Below the pieces are notes generated by a model. It was given only the letters and a program-made list of their open reading frames with translations, was not told the origin of the DNA and did no database searches. The translations under genes and the position numbers were made by a program. Shown piece by piece: positions 17,892-27,147 of a DNA stretch of 64,000 nt (positions within the stretch are counted from its first letter, which is position 1; each line of letters starts with the position of its first letter). The DNA comes from Clostridium drakei. GTDB taxonomy: Bacteria; Bacillota; Clostridia; Clostridiales; Clostridiaceae. The stretch is from NCBI RefSeq assembly GCF_000633595.2, contig NZ_JIBU02000022.1, positions 39,514-103,513 of the forward strand, written 5' to 3'.

Positions 17892-18425
17892 CTAAACAAA
17901 CTCCTCCCTCAACTGAATTCTTAATTTTTTTAAAGCTCTGTGTATATAGACTTTTACAGTTCCCTCAGGAATTTCAAGCGTATTAGATATTTCAGAAATA
18001 GTCATATCTTGAAAATACTTTAAAATAATTATAGTTTTTGATTTTATATTTAAACTATCAATAGCATTATAAAGATCAATACATTTAGGTATATCTGTTT
18101 CTAGATCTAAATTACTAATGCTAAAATTTTCAATTTTTTCGTATTCATCAATTAAAATAACTCTCCTATTCTTCTTTAAACTATTTATAGAATTATTTAT
18201 TAATATTCTTGTAATCCAAGTTTTAAAAAATTTTGGATTTTTTAATTTATTTATATCCATATAAACTTTATATATGGTATCGCTTACAATATCTAAAGCT
18301 TCTTCTTCATTTTTTAAATAAGCAAAGGCTATTTTATAAAGATTTTCTTTATGACACTCTATTAATTCACTAAAAGCTATATCATCCCCTTTTTGAGCTT
18401 TAATCACTGTATCAATATCATTCAT
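17892..18425 (-). CDS. ECF-type RNA polymerase sigma factor
   Basis: A 177-residue sigma-70 family protein with only regions 2 and 4. Region 2 runs about 10-75 (NLYKIAFAYLKNEEEALDIV) and region 4 about 115-170 (MTISEISNTLEIPEGTVKVY helix-turn-helix). Size and domain content define the ECF group, resembling SigV/SigM-like envelope-stress factors. First gene of the operon with the DUF4179 protein and the NAGPA enzyme. A possible self-recognised promoter is annotated at 18467-18496. Confidence 0.92.
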   Translation of the reverse strand: MNDIDTVIKAQKGDDIAFSELIECHKENLYKIAFAYLKNEEEALDIVSDTIYKVYMDINKLKNPKFFKTWITRILINNSINSLKKNRRVILIDEYEKIENFSISNLDLETDIPKCIDLYNAIDSLNIKSKTIIILKYFQDMTISEISNTLEIPEGTVKVYIHRALKKLRIQLREEFV

Positions 18426-18801
18426 CTTTTCACCTCTTTAATTGGATAATACAAAGACCATATAAATTAGACAATCTTACTATATAAAAAGTTACACTTC
18501 AAACATACTTTTTTAATAATGTCAGTATATCATATTGTACTATATCAATTATATTTTATTTTGTCACTATCCTAATCACATAACAAATAAATAATATAGT
18601 TCATAATGTGTTATTTAATTCTACCATAAGATCAAAACTTTAAGATTTTTGAAGATATTAGGAGCTTAAGGTCAATATAAAGTTTATTACCACTTAAAAA
18701 GAGATATTTTAAAGTTTGTTAAAAGGTATGAGTAACTATATAATAAGTTTATAATTTAAAATTAAAAAATTATTTAAATTGTAATTTTAGGAGGAATTTT
18801 C
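18426..18801. other. Divergent intergenic region between the ECF operon and pspA
   Basis: No gene is seen. Besides the ECF-like promoter on the minus strand, the plus strand has no promoter I would assign with confidence. The pspA ribosome site TAGGAGG lies just before 18802. Confidence 0.5.
18467..18496 (-). promoter_or_regulatory. Possible ECF autoregulatory promoter of the 18425 operon
   Basis: On the minus strand TGTAAC (18496-18491) is followed after 18 bp by GTCTAA (18472-18467), about 40 bp before the sigma start. This resembles the TGAAAC/CGTC promoters used by SigM/SigX/SigW-type factors, with one -35 mismatch. Chance occurrence is possible. Confidence 0.35.
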
Positions 18802-19449
18802 ATGGGAATATTAAAAAAAATCAACAACATTTTTAGAGCAAAGGTTAATGGTGCATTGGACGATATAGAAAATCCAATTGAACTTTTAGACCAAAAATTA
18901 AGAGACATGGATGAAAGTTTAAATAAAGCCAAGATTTCATCTGCACAAATTTTAGGAAATGTTCATGAAATAGAGAAAAAAATGGATACTGCTAAGAAAA
19001 CTTCTGAGGAATTTGATGAAAAAGTAAAACTTGCCATGAGCAAGGGTAATGAAGAATTAGCAAAAAAAGCCTTAGCCAAAAAAATTGAAGCTGATAAATC
19101 TTATGATTCATTAAAATTGAGCTATGAAGATGCCTTTAAAAAAGGTGAATCTATTAAGAAAAAATTAAAAGAACTAGAAGAGGAAATTCAAAAGACTAGA
19201 ACCTATAGAGATGAAGCTGCCGCGAGATATAACAATGCAGAAGCTAGTAAAAAGGTTAATGAAATTTTATCAAATGTAGATACTGGAAGTAATAAAATAA
19301 ATTTAGATGATATCGAAAGAAAGATTGAGAAAAAAGAAGCTTTAGCAGAGGGTTTAAATGACTTAAGAGAAGATAATTCTTTAGATAAGGAATTTGAAAA
19401 ATTGAATGAAGTAAATTTAGATGAAGAATTAAAAAAATATCAAAAATAA
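18802..19449 (+). CDS. pspA: PspA/IM30 family membrane-stress protein
   Basis: A 215-residue, almost entirely helical, charged protein starting with the amphipathic membrane-binding helix MGILKKINNIFRAKVN. The PspA/IM30 coiled coil follows (ENPIELLDQKLRDMDESL, then long Lys/Glu-rich heptads to residue 150). These proteins form ESCRT-III-like rods on stressed membranes and help keep them sealed. Length is slightly shorter than E. coli PspA (222 residues), as is common. It lies next to the ECF envelope-stress operon and is followed by a hairpin and a TerB-like gene on the same strand. Confidence 0.9.
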   Translation: MGILKKINNIFRAKVNGALDDIENPIELLDQKLRDMDESLNKAKISSAQILGNVHEIEKKMDTAKKTSEEFDEKVKLAMSKGNEELAKKALAKKIEADKSYDSLKLSYEDAFKKGESIKKKLKELEEEIQKTRTYRDEAAARYNNAEASKKVNEILSNVDTGSNKINLDDIERKIEKKEALAEGLNDLREDNSLDKEFEKLNEVNLDEELKKYQK

Positions 19450-19482
19450 TTCATAAGGAGTATCAACTCCTTATGAATATTT
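19449..19482 (+). terminator. Hairpin terminator after pspA
   Basis: TTCATAAGGAG pairs with CTCCTTATGAA around the loop TATCAA, followed by an AT-rich tail (tatttaattt). The weak T-run suggests partial readthrough to the TerB-like gene is possible. Confidence 0.75.
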
Positions 19483-19583
19483 AATTTAATTAGAAATTAC
19501 AAATATTCTAAATAATATATTCACAATTTATCCATTATATTGTAATATTGAGTTAATAATCATTTTTTATAGGAGGTACTCAT

Positions 19584-20021
19584 ATGTTTTTAGAAGAATT
19601 TAATAAGAAAGAATCTGTTGTGTTTATTAATCTTGTTCAACTTTTAGCTAATGCAGATGAAATTTTGGCTGAAAATGAAAAAAACTTAATAGCTGATTAT
19701 ATGAAAGAACTTTCATTAACTAATGAAAATATAAAAAGCTTATCTTTTCAAGAATCAATAAGTGAACTGAAAGCTTCTACAGACAGAATTAAGAATATAA
19801 TATATTTTGAATTGGTCGGTGTTGCCATATCAGATGGATCTTATGGTTCTAAAGAAATAGAATTCTTAAACAAGTTGGCTTGTGAATTTAACATAAGCAA
19901 AGATAAACAACAAGATTTTTTAGACTATTTTAAAAAGGTAAAAGATACTTATGATATAACTTGTGTTGACTATAAAAGTAAAATAGAATCATTAAAAAAA
20001 CTAGCATTAAGTTTATTATAA
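19584..20021 (+). CDS. TerB-like protein of unknown function
   Basis: A 145-residue helical acidic protein. The pattern FINLVQLLANADEILAENE near the N-terminus and FELVGVAISDGSYGSKEIEFL in the middle matches the TerB/tellurite-resistance helical fold, in which acidic positions after each helix can bind metal. Known TerB proteins take part in poorly understood metal and membrane-stress responses. Its position after pspA supports an envelope role by inference. ATG 19584 has a TAGGAGG ribosome site at good distance. Confidence 0.7.
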   Translation: MFLEEFNKKESVVFINLVQLLANADEILAENEKNLIADYMKELSLTNENIKSLSFQESISELKASTDRIKNIIYFELVGVAISDGSYGSKEIEFLNKLACEFNISKDKQQDFLDYFKKVKDTYDITCVDYKSKIESLKKLALSLL

Positions 20022-20046
20022 ATATAAATTCCATTTTAATGCAAAA

Positions 20047-20112
20047 TAGCTGTTGCACTAACGAATTTACATACAATATATTGTATTATTTATCATTAGT
20101 GCAACAGCTTAT
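20047..20112. terminator. Long-stem bidirectional terminator with an embedded repeat
   Basis: AGCTGTTGCACTAA (20048-20061) pairs with TTAGTGCAACAGCT (20096-20109), separating the convergent TerB-like and chemoreceptor genes. The loop carries tttacatacaatatattgta, which recurs almost unchanged in the ilvD terminator at 42888-42952. Confidence 0.85.
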
Positions 20113-20159
20113 TTATTTACATGAATTTTTAACTAATCACAAAATAATTGATTTTAGAA

Positions 20160-22193
20160 TCAAATCTTAAATTTAGATACAATTTGTTGCAACTTATCAG
20201 CACTTTGTTTATTATCCTCTGATGTAGATTTTATATCGCCAAGCTTTTCATTTATACCAGCTGCCTTGCTAGCTATTTCTGTAACACCTCTAGCACCATC
20301 ACTTACAGTGTTAGCTACTTCCCCTATAGCAGTAGTTATACCTGCAATAGATGAACTTAATTCTTCTGCAACAGCGCTAAAATCACTCATAAAATTATTT
20401 ACTGTTTCTGCATCATTATTATATTCTTCTCCAGTTTTCACCAAGTTACTATAATCATCTAAAACAGTTTCATTAATAAACTTAAGAAGTTTTGATGAAT
20501 TATTTGACAAATTTTGTACTGCTTCTACAACTTGACCAACTACATTCTGGATGTTGTTAGCTGTAGTTGCAGATTCTTCAGCTAATTTACCAACCTCATC
20601 CGCTACCACAGCAAAGCCTTTTCCTGATTCACCAGCCCTAGCTGCTTCTATAGATGCATTAAGAGCCAATAAATTGGTTTGTTCAGTAATATCAAGTATA
20701 TCAGCAGACAATAAATTTATCTTTTCAATAGACTTAGAATTTTCAATAGCTTTTTCCAAATCATTTTTTACTGACATATATATTTCATTAGCCGTTTTGT
20801 TAGAGCCAAATGCAGCATTTTTTAATCTTTCGGCTCTTCCAGCAATATCGTTAGCATTAGCAGAACCACCTGCAGCTTTTTCAGCCATAGACTGTACTGC
20901 ATTTCCCATTTCATCAGAAGAAGCTGAAACCTCTTCTACAGTAGCTGCATTTTCTTCCATACCTGCTGAAAGATTTTCGCTTTCCTCTGCTGTTTTTTCA
21001 GCATAGCTCTTTAACTCAATAGTCAGCTTATCTACCAATTCTGCATTTGAACTTATTGCAGCTGAAGCTGATGTTATGTTTTCAACCATTTCTCTCAAAA
21101 CTTTTCTCATATTTCCTATAGAACGAGCCATTATTCCTACTTCATCATTATACTTATAGAGCTTATCAAACTCTTCAACATTCTCCAAGTCTAAATTAGC
21201 TGTCTTATCTATGAGATTAACTATTTCAACAATAGGCTTAGTAATCCTTAATGAAAATCCATAACCTATTCCTATAGCTATAATTGAAAGAAAAATAGAT
21301 ATACTGATTATGATACTAGTCATACCTCTAACATCCTTTAATACTTCAGATTTATCACTAGTTGTTACCATAACCCAATTTGTTTCAGGTATAACCTGAT
21401 ATCCTGATATTTTATCTTGATTTTTGAAACTATATTTAAGTATACTTCCCTTTACAGTTTCCCCTTTATTTAGTTTATCAGCTATAGCTTTTATTTCAGG
21501 AGTTTCTGTGATTTTTCCTATTTTATCCTTAGTAGGATGATAAATCATATTTCCTTTGTAATCCATTAAAAATGCATAACTGGATGAAAACTCACTTACT
21601 TTAGCCTTATCTAAATACTTTGAAAAACTACTGCCATATACAGCTGTACCTACATATCCTAGAATTTCATTGTTTAATTTAACTGTATTAGTAAAAACCA
21701 CTATAGGATTGTTAGTTACTTTTGACATAATTACTTCGCTTATTGAACCTTTACCTTCCAAGCTTGGCTTATTATAAGATCTATCATTTAAATTTTTTCC
21801 AAGATAATCCTTATCACTATCTGCAATTATATTTCCTTTGGTATCCACTATAAATACATGCTCAAGATTTTTAGTTTCTTTCACATAATCTTGTAGTGCT
21901 AGATTCATATCCTGTTGCTGCTTATTAAAATCCTCACTATTTGGAGTATCCTTATTTACCTTAAGTAAATTTCTAACTACATTTTTTTCTGAATAAATTC
22001 TAACTGCCAACTTTTCTTTTTCAATTATTGAACTTACAGTTTCAGCTGAACGATCACATATCTGTTGTATTTCAGTATTAGTTTTGTTTCCTATTATACT
22101 ACTTGACCTATTGCCAATAAAAATAGTAGTTACAACCATTAAAACAATAACTATTATTGCAATTAAAAAGGGTATTTTCTTCTTTATAGACAT
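20160..22193 (-). CDS. Methyl-accepting chemotaxis protein with dCache sensor
   Basis: A 677-residue transmembrane chemoreceptor. A membrane helix (about 5-25) is followed by an extracellular dCache-type sensor domain of about 250 residues, containing [21 protein letters not shown] and the [11 protein letters not shown] repeat. A second membrane helix ([20 protein letters not shown]), a HAMP domain and a long signalling coiled coil follow, with the hairpin tip [19 protein letters not shown] and [16 protein letters not shown]. The ligand is probably an amino acid or other small organic molecule, as for the family. ATG 22193 is chosen because GGAGGAGTT precedes it; an upstream in-frame ATG lies in that ribosome site. 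Confidence 0.93.
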   Translation of the reverse strand: MSIKKKIPFLIAIIVIVLMVVTTIFIGNRSSSIIGNKTNTEIQQICDRSAETVSSIIEKEKLAVRIYSEKNVVRNLLKVNKDTPNSEDFNKQQQDMNLALQDYVKETKNLEHVFIVDTKGNIIADSDKDYLGKNLNDRSYNKPSLEGKGSISEVIMSKVTNNPIVVFTNTVKLNNEILGYVGTAVYGSSFSKYLDKAKVSEFSSSYAFLMDYKGNMIYHPTKDKIGKITETPEIKAIADKLNKGETVKGSILKYSFKNQDKISGYQVIPETNWVMVTTSDKSEVLKDVRGMTSIIISISIFLSIIAIGIGYGFSLRITKPIVEIVNLIDKTANLDLENVEEFDKLYKYNDEVGIMARSIGNMRKVLREMVENITSASAAISSNAELVDKLTIELKSYAEKTAEESENLSAGMEENAATVEEVSASSDEMGNAVQSMAEKAAGGSANANDIAGRAERLKNAAFGSNKTANEIYMSVKNDLEKAIENSKSIEKINLLSADILDITEQTNLLALNASIEAARAGESGKGFAVVADEVGKLAEESATTANNIQNVVGQVVEAVQNLSNNSSKLLKFINETVLDDYSNLVKTGEEYNNDAETVNNFMSDFSAVAEELSSSIAGITTAIGEVANTVSDGARGVTEIASKAAGINEKLGDIKSTSEDNKQSADKLQQIVSKFKI

Positions 22194-22285
22194 AAAAACA
22201 ACTCCTCCCATAAATAAACATTATTTAATCCTATTCTCGTACACTTTAAAAAAATACTTAAGGTATATGAACAAATTAGTTTATT

Positions 22286-22456
22286 TTATAAATTATTACA
22301 ATAATTTTCACATTGCTTTCCAATAGATTGATAAACAATAACGGAAGGCATTTGTTTTGATTTCACGTTGAATAGCTTACATCCATATGGGAAATTCTTA
22401 TCCCATGTAATATAATAATATTTACATTTTTTACACTGTACCTTTTCTATAGTCAT
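22286..22456 (-). CDS. Small cysteine-rich protein, CxxCxYYYxTWDxxxPYGC type
   Basis: A 56-residue protein with CKKCKYYYITWDKNFPYGC, then SKQMPSVIVYQS and a final cysteine (four cysteines in all), suggesting a small metal-binding knuckle. The same pattern is conserved as a stand-alone protein in many Firmicutes and deltaproteobacteria, where databases often call it uracil-DNA glycosylase. That label is not supported by the sequence, which lacks all glycosylase motifs. ATG 22456 is preferred, with GGAG placed 9 nt upstream. Function unknown. Confidence 0.75.
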   Translation of the reverse strand: MTIEKVQCKKCKYYYITWDKNFPYGCKLFNVKSKQMPSVIVYQSIGKQCENYCNNL

Positions 22457-22655
22457 ATATTTCATCTCCATATATATTAAAATAAAACTTTTTATTTACA
22501 TTTTAACTTGGTAATATATATATAATAACAAATATATAAAAAAAAACACAATATTATGGTTTTTTTGCTTAAAATATGATAACATGAATACTTGTTACCC
22601 TGTTTATAACTTTATTTGTAAAAAAACTTATAATTTTATGTAACTTCGAAATATT

Positions 22656-22697
22656 AATGGCACCTAACCCAAAATATACCAGTATATGTGCCATATT
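22656..22697 (+). promoter_or_regulatory. Double hairpin in the leader of the 22743 gene
   Basis: AATGGCAC (22656) pairs with GTGCCATATT (22688), and ATATAC pairs with GTATAT inside, giving a two-tier stem just ahead of the gene. There is no U-run, so this is not a terminator. It could be an mRNA-stabilising leader or an operator. Confidence 0.45.
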
Positions 22698-22742
22698 GTA
22701 AGCTTAAAATATTATTATATAACTTAAAAGGGGGAGGCTATA

Positions 22743-23066
22743 ATGAAAACATTTCAAAGTCTCGTTAATGAAACTTTAGAAGCCGAAAATTTAGACGAAT
22801 TAGAAGCAGCCGCTGATTTATTCCAATTTGGTATTGAAAAAGGATATTATACTAAACAACAAGCAGATGAGTTTAACAATGCCTATTGGAAGGTAAAAAA
22901 TGTTTACTTAGGCTATGAAGTTGCTAAAGAAGTAAAAGGAAGTAAATTAGATATTATTACTATAGTTTCTAATGCTCCTAACAGCGTAAAAAATGATAAA
23001 AGAAAACTTATTAGCTATGTAAATGACCGTATAAAAGCACTAAAAGGTAAAATCAAAGGAATTTAA
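22743..23066 (+). CDS. Small helical protein of unknown function
   Basis: I do not recognise a family. The 107-residue soluble protein has an acidic helical N-terminal half (ETLEAENLDELEAAADLFQ) and a basic C-terminal tail (YVNDRIKALKGKIKGI). It has no signal peptide, membrane helix or cysteines. The gene has a strong GGGGGAGG ribosome site, its own hairpin leader and a terminator right after it (23081-23106), so it is a well-expressed single-gene unit by appearance. Confidence 0.75.
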   Translation: MKTFQSLVNETLEAENLDELEAAADLFQFGIEKGYYTKQQADEFNNAYWKVKNVYLGYEVAKEVKGSKLDIITIVSNAPNSVKNDKRKLISYVNDRIKALKGKIKGI

Positions 23067-23080
23067 TATGTTAAATGGAA

Positions 23081-23107
23081 AAATCCTCAAATTTAAGGGG
23101 ATTTCTT
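23081..23107 (+). terminator. Terminator after the 22743 gene
   Basis: AAATCCTC pairs with GGGGATTT around aaatttaa, followed by ctttcatttatttat. The stem is short, but position and T-rich tail fit rho-independent termination. Confidence 0.7.
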
Positions 23108-23253
23108 TCATTTATTTATATTTTATTTTGCAATTTTCAAGGCTTACAATAAAATTTTAATTTTCTTATTTACTTTATAAATTTCCATATTATAATATAT
23201 TATGAATAATTGACTTAAGAGATAATGAAGATTAATATTAATATTAATTAATA

Positions 23254-23293
23254 TTAAGGGTAATTTGTTTAATAATAACAAGTTACCCTTTTA
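23254..23293 (+). terminator. Terminator-like hairpin in front of the Trm11-like gene
   Basis: AAGGGTAA pairs with TTACCCTT around tttgtttaataataacaag, ending in ttttatc, only about 5 nt before the AAGAGGTG ribosome site of the next gene. If it lies in the leader of that gene it could act as an attenuator; otherwise it ends upstream transcription. Confidence 0.6.
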
Positions 23294-23310
23294 TCACAAG
23301 AGGTGTGCTT

Positions 23311-24288
23311 ATGTTTAAATTAATGCCTATGGATATGAAACCAAAGGTAAATCTCAACAATAAAATTAAACCATACTTTTATATAATTAATTTTGCTCAA
23401 GATGAAGAAAGTTTGTGCAAAATGGAAATGAAATGTCTTTTCAATAAGGTTCCAAATAAAAAATATTTTTTTTCTTATCACTACATTACCACATCTAGAA
23501 GTCCATTTATAAAAGGATCTATATCCGTAATGTATACTGGGAAATCTTTAGAAGATATAATTCATAAAATTACAGTAAATAACCTAGCATATGAAAATTT
23601 CAAAGTTTCCTATGTGAATTATGGTGATGAAACCCTTAGTTATGAAAGTAGGCGTAAAATAGAATATGAAATTGGTCAAAATATAATAGGAGAAGCTGAA
23701 ATGAAAAATCCTAAATTACTTTTTGGTATAACAAAAGTAAATGAAAAATGGCTGTTCGGAAAGTATGAAAAAAATGATCCAGAATGGAAGCTTCATAACC
23801 GAAAGCCATATTCATATTCTAATGCGCTTAGTTCAAGAATTGCAAGAGCAATAGTAAATCTTGCTGTTTGCAATAAACTAGATTATAAATTAGTTGATCC
23901 TTGCTGTGGTATTGGAACAGTTATTATAGAAGCTCTGTCCTTGGGAATTAATATCAAAGGTTGGGAAATAAATCCTATGATTGCTGCAAATGCGAAGAAA
24001 AATCTAAAGTACTTTTGCTATAAAAATGTAATTACTACTGGTAATATGCATGATATAAAAGATAACTTTGATGTATCAATTATAGATTTACCTTATGGTC
24101 TATTTTCATCAACTACACTTGAAGAACAAGTAGCCATAATAAAAACTGCTCGTAAAATATCAAATAAAATGATAATTATTACTTTTGAAAATATGGATAA
24201 ATATATTCTTTCATCTGGTTTTAATATTTCTTATAAATGTTTTGTTTCTAAAGGTAAATTTAAAAGGCATATAACTATATGCCAGTAA
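23311..24288 (+). CDS. Trm11-like SAM-dependent RNA methyltransferase
   Basis: A 325-residue protein. The N-terminal half (about 1-165) is an RNA-recognition region with THUMP-like character. The C-terminal half is a Rossmann-type methyltransferase with motif I VDPCCGIGTVIIEAL, the acidic end of strand 2 in IKGWEINP, and the catalytic motif IV IIDLPYG, a variant of D/N-P-P-Y. The family methylates guanosine N2 in tRNA or rRNA. The exact target is not known. I start at ATG 23311; a GTG two codons earlier overlaps the ribosome site AAGAGGTG. Confidence 0.82.
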   Translation: MFKLMPMDMKPKVNLNNKIKPYFYIINFAQDEESLCKMEMKCLFNKVPNKKYFFSYHYITTSRSPFIKGSISVMYTGKSLEDIIHKITVNNLAYENFKVSYVNYGDETLSYESRRKIEYEIGQNIIGEAEMKNPKLLFGITKVNEKWLFGKYEKNDPEWKLHNRKPYSYSNALSSRIARAIVNLAVCNKLDYKLVDPCCGIGTVIIEALSLGINIKGWEINPMIAANAKKNLKYFCYKNVITTGNMHDIKDNFDVSIIDLPYGLFSSTTLEEQVAIIKTARKISNKMIIITFENMDKYILSSGFNISYKCFVSKGKFKRHITICQ

Positions 24289-24416
24289 GTTCAATATATA
24301 AAGTTATCAAATTGTAATAACTTATAAAATATATTCTATAAGAGCTTATATATGGTATAATAGTAGGTATTAAAAATTTTTATCATAAAATCTATAAAAA
24401 ACGAAAGAGGTGTTCT

Positions 24417-25103
24417 ATTATAAAAAATAAATATGAAACAAAAATTAATGAATATGAAATAAAAGGAAACATTGCATATGTAAAACTAGTAAAAAAAGAC
24501 GGTTCAATTATTGATACTAAAATAGATGCTGATGATTTGAAAGCAGTTTTAGATAAAGGAACTTGGTTTGCTGAATGGAACAAGGAATTTAATAACTATT
24601 TAGTTCAAACTATAGTTTCTCCTTCTATAAATGGTAAAAAACATGGTGAAAAGCAGACCTTACATTCATTCATTTTAGGTGCACACACTAAAGCTCCTAT
24701 TAGACATGCCAATGGAGATACGTTAGACAATAGAAGATGTAACATATCTATATATGATCAAAATAATAATGTTAATGATTATGAATTATTAGACCAAGAA
24801 ACTGCTGCTGTTATATTAAGAGATAAATATGGCAGAAAAAAATCAAAGGCTATAATTGATAAGGAAGATTTAGACAAAGTAATTAATAATGGTTATACTT
24901 GGGTTTACTTTAAAAGCCATAGTGAAAATTATGCTGTAGCAAATACTTCAGATGGAAGGATTTATTTACATGATTTTATAATGAATACCGATGATGATAT
25001 GATTATAAAACATATAAATCTTAACACTTTAGATAACAGAAAATCTAATTTAAAAAGCTCCTTATTATCTGAACTTTCCGAAGCTGATGGTAAAGAACTA
25101 TAA
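24417..25103 (+). CDS. HNH-like duplicated-domain protein with non-canonical ATT or ATA start
   Basis: The reading frame is open from 24342 and codes clearly from 24417, yet has no ATG, GTG or TTG until TTG 24537. A ribosome site, AAAGAGGTG (24404-24412), sits just before ATT 24417 and ATA 24420, so translation probably begins at one of these, giving about 228 residues. The protein has two tandem halves, each with a DL.KV...TW segment, an L-H-x-F-I stretch and an H-x-N-x-x-T-L-D-N-R motif (TLDNRRCN near 105, TLDNRKSNL near 210), as in HNH endonuclease-like proteins. Starting at TTG 24537 would remove the first N-terminal module. Nuclease activity is not proven. Confidence 0.72.
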   Translation: MIKNKYETKINEYEIKGNIAYVKLVKKDGSIIDTKIDADDLKAVLDKGTWFAEWNKEFNNYLVQTIVSPSINGKKHGEKQTLHSFILGAHTKAPIRHANGDTLDNRRCNISIYDQNNNVNDYELLDQETAAVILRDKYGRKKSKAIIDKEDLDKVINNGYTWVYFKSHSENYAVANTSDGRIYLHDFIMNTDDDMIIKHINLNTLDNRKSNLKSSLLSELSEADGKEL

Positions 25104-25255
25104 TAATTTACGTACTTATTTCAATGTGTTATTATTAAAATCAAAGTAATGGGCTTCAATTTTAAATTGCAGCTCATAATATTATTATACAAAATATTCT
25201 TTAAACAAAAATACCAACAAGAGCAGACTTTGAGTAAAAAGGAGTTACTTAAATT

Positions 25256-26383
25256 ATGGAAAAAATACTATCATTATTAAAGAAAAATAAATTTACTTCC
25301 ATAGTTGCTATATCATTAATACTTATTTGTGGCATTATTTACTGTTTTATATCAAACAATGAAAACTATTATGACAAAACTATAGCAAAAATAATATATA
25401 TAAGAGAAACTCCATCTAAAGTCACCAATATTAATGGCGATATAGAACAAATAAAAAAACAACAAATTAAATCAATAATTATGAATGGAAACTTCAAAGG
25501 ACAGGAAATTGAATTAGAAAATTCATCTTCCTATTCTGGAGTCAATAATTTAAATTTAAAGGTTGGTGACGAGGTTTTTATATCAACACAACAAGATACA
25601 AATAATAAAATAATTTCTGGAAAGATACTTAATCTTAAAAGAGATAAATATGTTGTATATATTACATCTATATTTATATTTTTAATTTTGTTAGTAGGTG
25701 GTTTTAAAGGATTTCGTTCTTTAGCCAGCGTAATTATTAACATTATAATTTTTTGCATTATAATTAAATTGTTTATACATGGCTACAATCTCATATTTAT
25801 TTCTATAATAGCCAGTTTATTGTTTGTTATTTTATCCATATCAATTGTATGTGGAATAAATAAAAAAACTCTTTCTGCTGTACTTGGAACAATATCAGGA
25901 ACCCTTTTGTCAATGTTGATAGCTGTTCTTGTAATACAATTAAATCATTGGAACGGAATTAAATTTGAAGAAATGGAATTTCTTACTCATCCACCAGAAC
26001 AAATATTTTATATTGAAATTCTTATAGGTACTTTGGGTTCAATAATGGATATTGCAATTTCTATTTCCTCTTCTATAAAAGAATTATGTGATAAAAACCC
26101 AAATATTGAAAGTAAAGTTCTTATTAACTCGGGTAAAGAAATCGGAAAAGATATTATGGGAACCATGACAAATACGCTAGTTTTTGCATATATTAGTGGC
26201 AGCATTCCACTTATACTGCTTTTGCTGAAAAATGGTTTTTCAATTTTTTATATTATAAGTATAAATCTTTCCCTTGAATTTGTACGTGCACTTACTGGAA
26301 GTATAGGAATCATTTTAAGTATACCTATTACTATTTACATATCCGTAATACTTTTTAAAAATCATAAGATTGGAGTATTTTAA
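25256..26383 (+). CDS. YibE/F-family membrane protein
   Basis: A 375-residue protein. One N-terminal membrane helix (residues 14-32) is followed by an extracytoplasmic stretch of about 95 residues with a small beta-rich domain (VGDEVFISTQQD). About seven membrane helices come next, with the family signature GTLGSIMDIAISISSSIKEL and GKDIMGTMTNTLVFAYI. The family is widespread in Firmicutes and its function is unknown; transport has been proposed. It pairs with the shorter homologue that begins 4 bp after its stop codon, so the two probably act as a complex. Confidence 0.85.
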   Translation: MEKILSLLKKNKFTSIVAISLILICGIIYCFISNNENYYDKTIAKIIYIRETPSKVTNINGDIEQIKKQQIKSIIMNGNFKGQEIELENSSSYSGVNNLNLKVGDEVFISTQQDTNNKIISGKILNLKRDKYVVYITSIFIFLILLVGGFKGFRSLASVIINIIIFCIIIKLFIHGYNLIFISIIASLLFVILSISIVCGINKKTLSAVLGTISGTLLSMLIAVLVIQLNHWNGIKFEEMEFLTHPPEQIFYIEILIGTLGSIMDIAISISSSIKELCDKNPNIESKVLINSGKEIGKDIMGTMTNTLVFAYISGSIPLILLLLKNGFSIFYIISINLSLEFVRALTGSIGIILSIPITIYISVILFKNHKIGVF

Positions 26384-26387
26384 AGCT

Positions 26388-27146
26388 ATGAATGTATCAA
26401 TAGTACTATTAATTATATTGTTTGCTTTAATGGTGATAATAGGTGGCAAAAGAGGAATAAAATCATTTTTCACATTAATTTTTAACTTCTCAATTTTGTT
26501 TTTTATGCTTATACTCATTGCTGCTAAAATGGATCCAATTAAAATAACCTTTGTGGGATGTATAACCATTACTTATGTTACTTTATTTTATATTAATGGG
26601 TTGAATAAAAAGACCGTTTCGTCCCTTTTTTCAGTTACCTTAGTTATATTTATAACCATGCTTATTACATATGACATAGGAAACAACGCAAAAATACAAG
26701 GTTTTGGTGTAGAACAATCAGAAACAATTTCAGCACTATCTCTTTATGTACAATTGAACTTTTCACAAATAGTTATATGCCAAGTTTTAATTGGATTATT
26801 AGGTGCAATAATTGATGTATCTATTTCTATATCTTCTTTCATGTATGAAATGTATAAACATGATCCATCAATAAGCAAATCTTCTATATTGAAATCTGGA
26901 ATGAATATTGGAAAAGATATTTTAGGAACTATGACAAATACATTACTTTTTGCATATATTGGAGGATTTATGACATTAATTATTTATTTTAATGAACTCC
27001 ATTATTCAATGTCATCTATAATAAATGCAAAAGTATTTTGTTCAGAAGTTTTTCAAATATTATGTGGTGGAATAGGCATTATACTCATAATACCCGTTAC
27101 TTCTCTAATTACAGCAAATATATTATATTTAAAGCCAAAATCTTAA
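26388..27146 (+). CDS. YibE/F-family membrane protein, second subunit
   Basis: A 252-residue paralogue of the preceding protein that lacks the soluble domain and is almost wholly membrane-embedded. It repeats the signature as GLLGAIIDVSISISSFMYEM and GKDILGTMTNTLLFAYIGG. ATG 26388 is 4 bp after the preceding stop codon, with GGAG inside the end of that gene. The in-frame TTG at 26370 lacks its own ribosome site. Its stop codon is separated by one base from the stop codon of convergent fdhD, with no terminator between. Confidence 0.85.
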   Translation: MNVSIVLLIILFALMVIIGGKRGIKSFFTLIFNFSILFFMLILIAAKMDPIKITFVGCITITYVTLFYINGLNKKTVSSLFSVTLVIFITMLITYDIGNNAKIQGFGVEQSETISALSLYVQLNFSQIVICQVLIGLLGAIIDVSISISSFMYEMYKHDPSISKSSILKSGMNIGKDILGTMTNTLLFAYIGGFMTLIIYFNELHYSMSSIINAKVFCSEVFQILCGGIGIILIIPVTSLITANILYLKPKS

Positions 27147-27147
27147 C

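Noticed and set aside
20551..21006. A 151-codon plus-strand frame opposite the chemoreceptor
   Set aside because: It is the antisense shadow of the highly biased Ala/Ser/Glu coiled-coil coding sequence, with no ribosome site.
22286..22456. Naming the small cysteine-rich protein uracil-DNA glycosylase
   Set aside because: The name is used for similar proteins in databases, but 56 residues with four cysteines cannot hold a glycosylase fold or its motifs.
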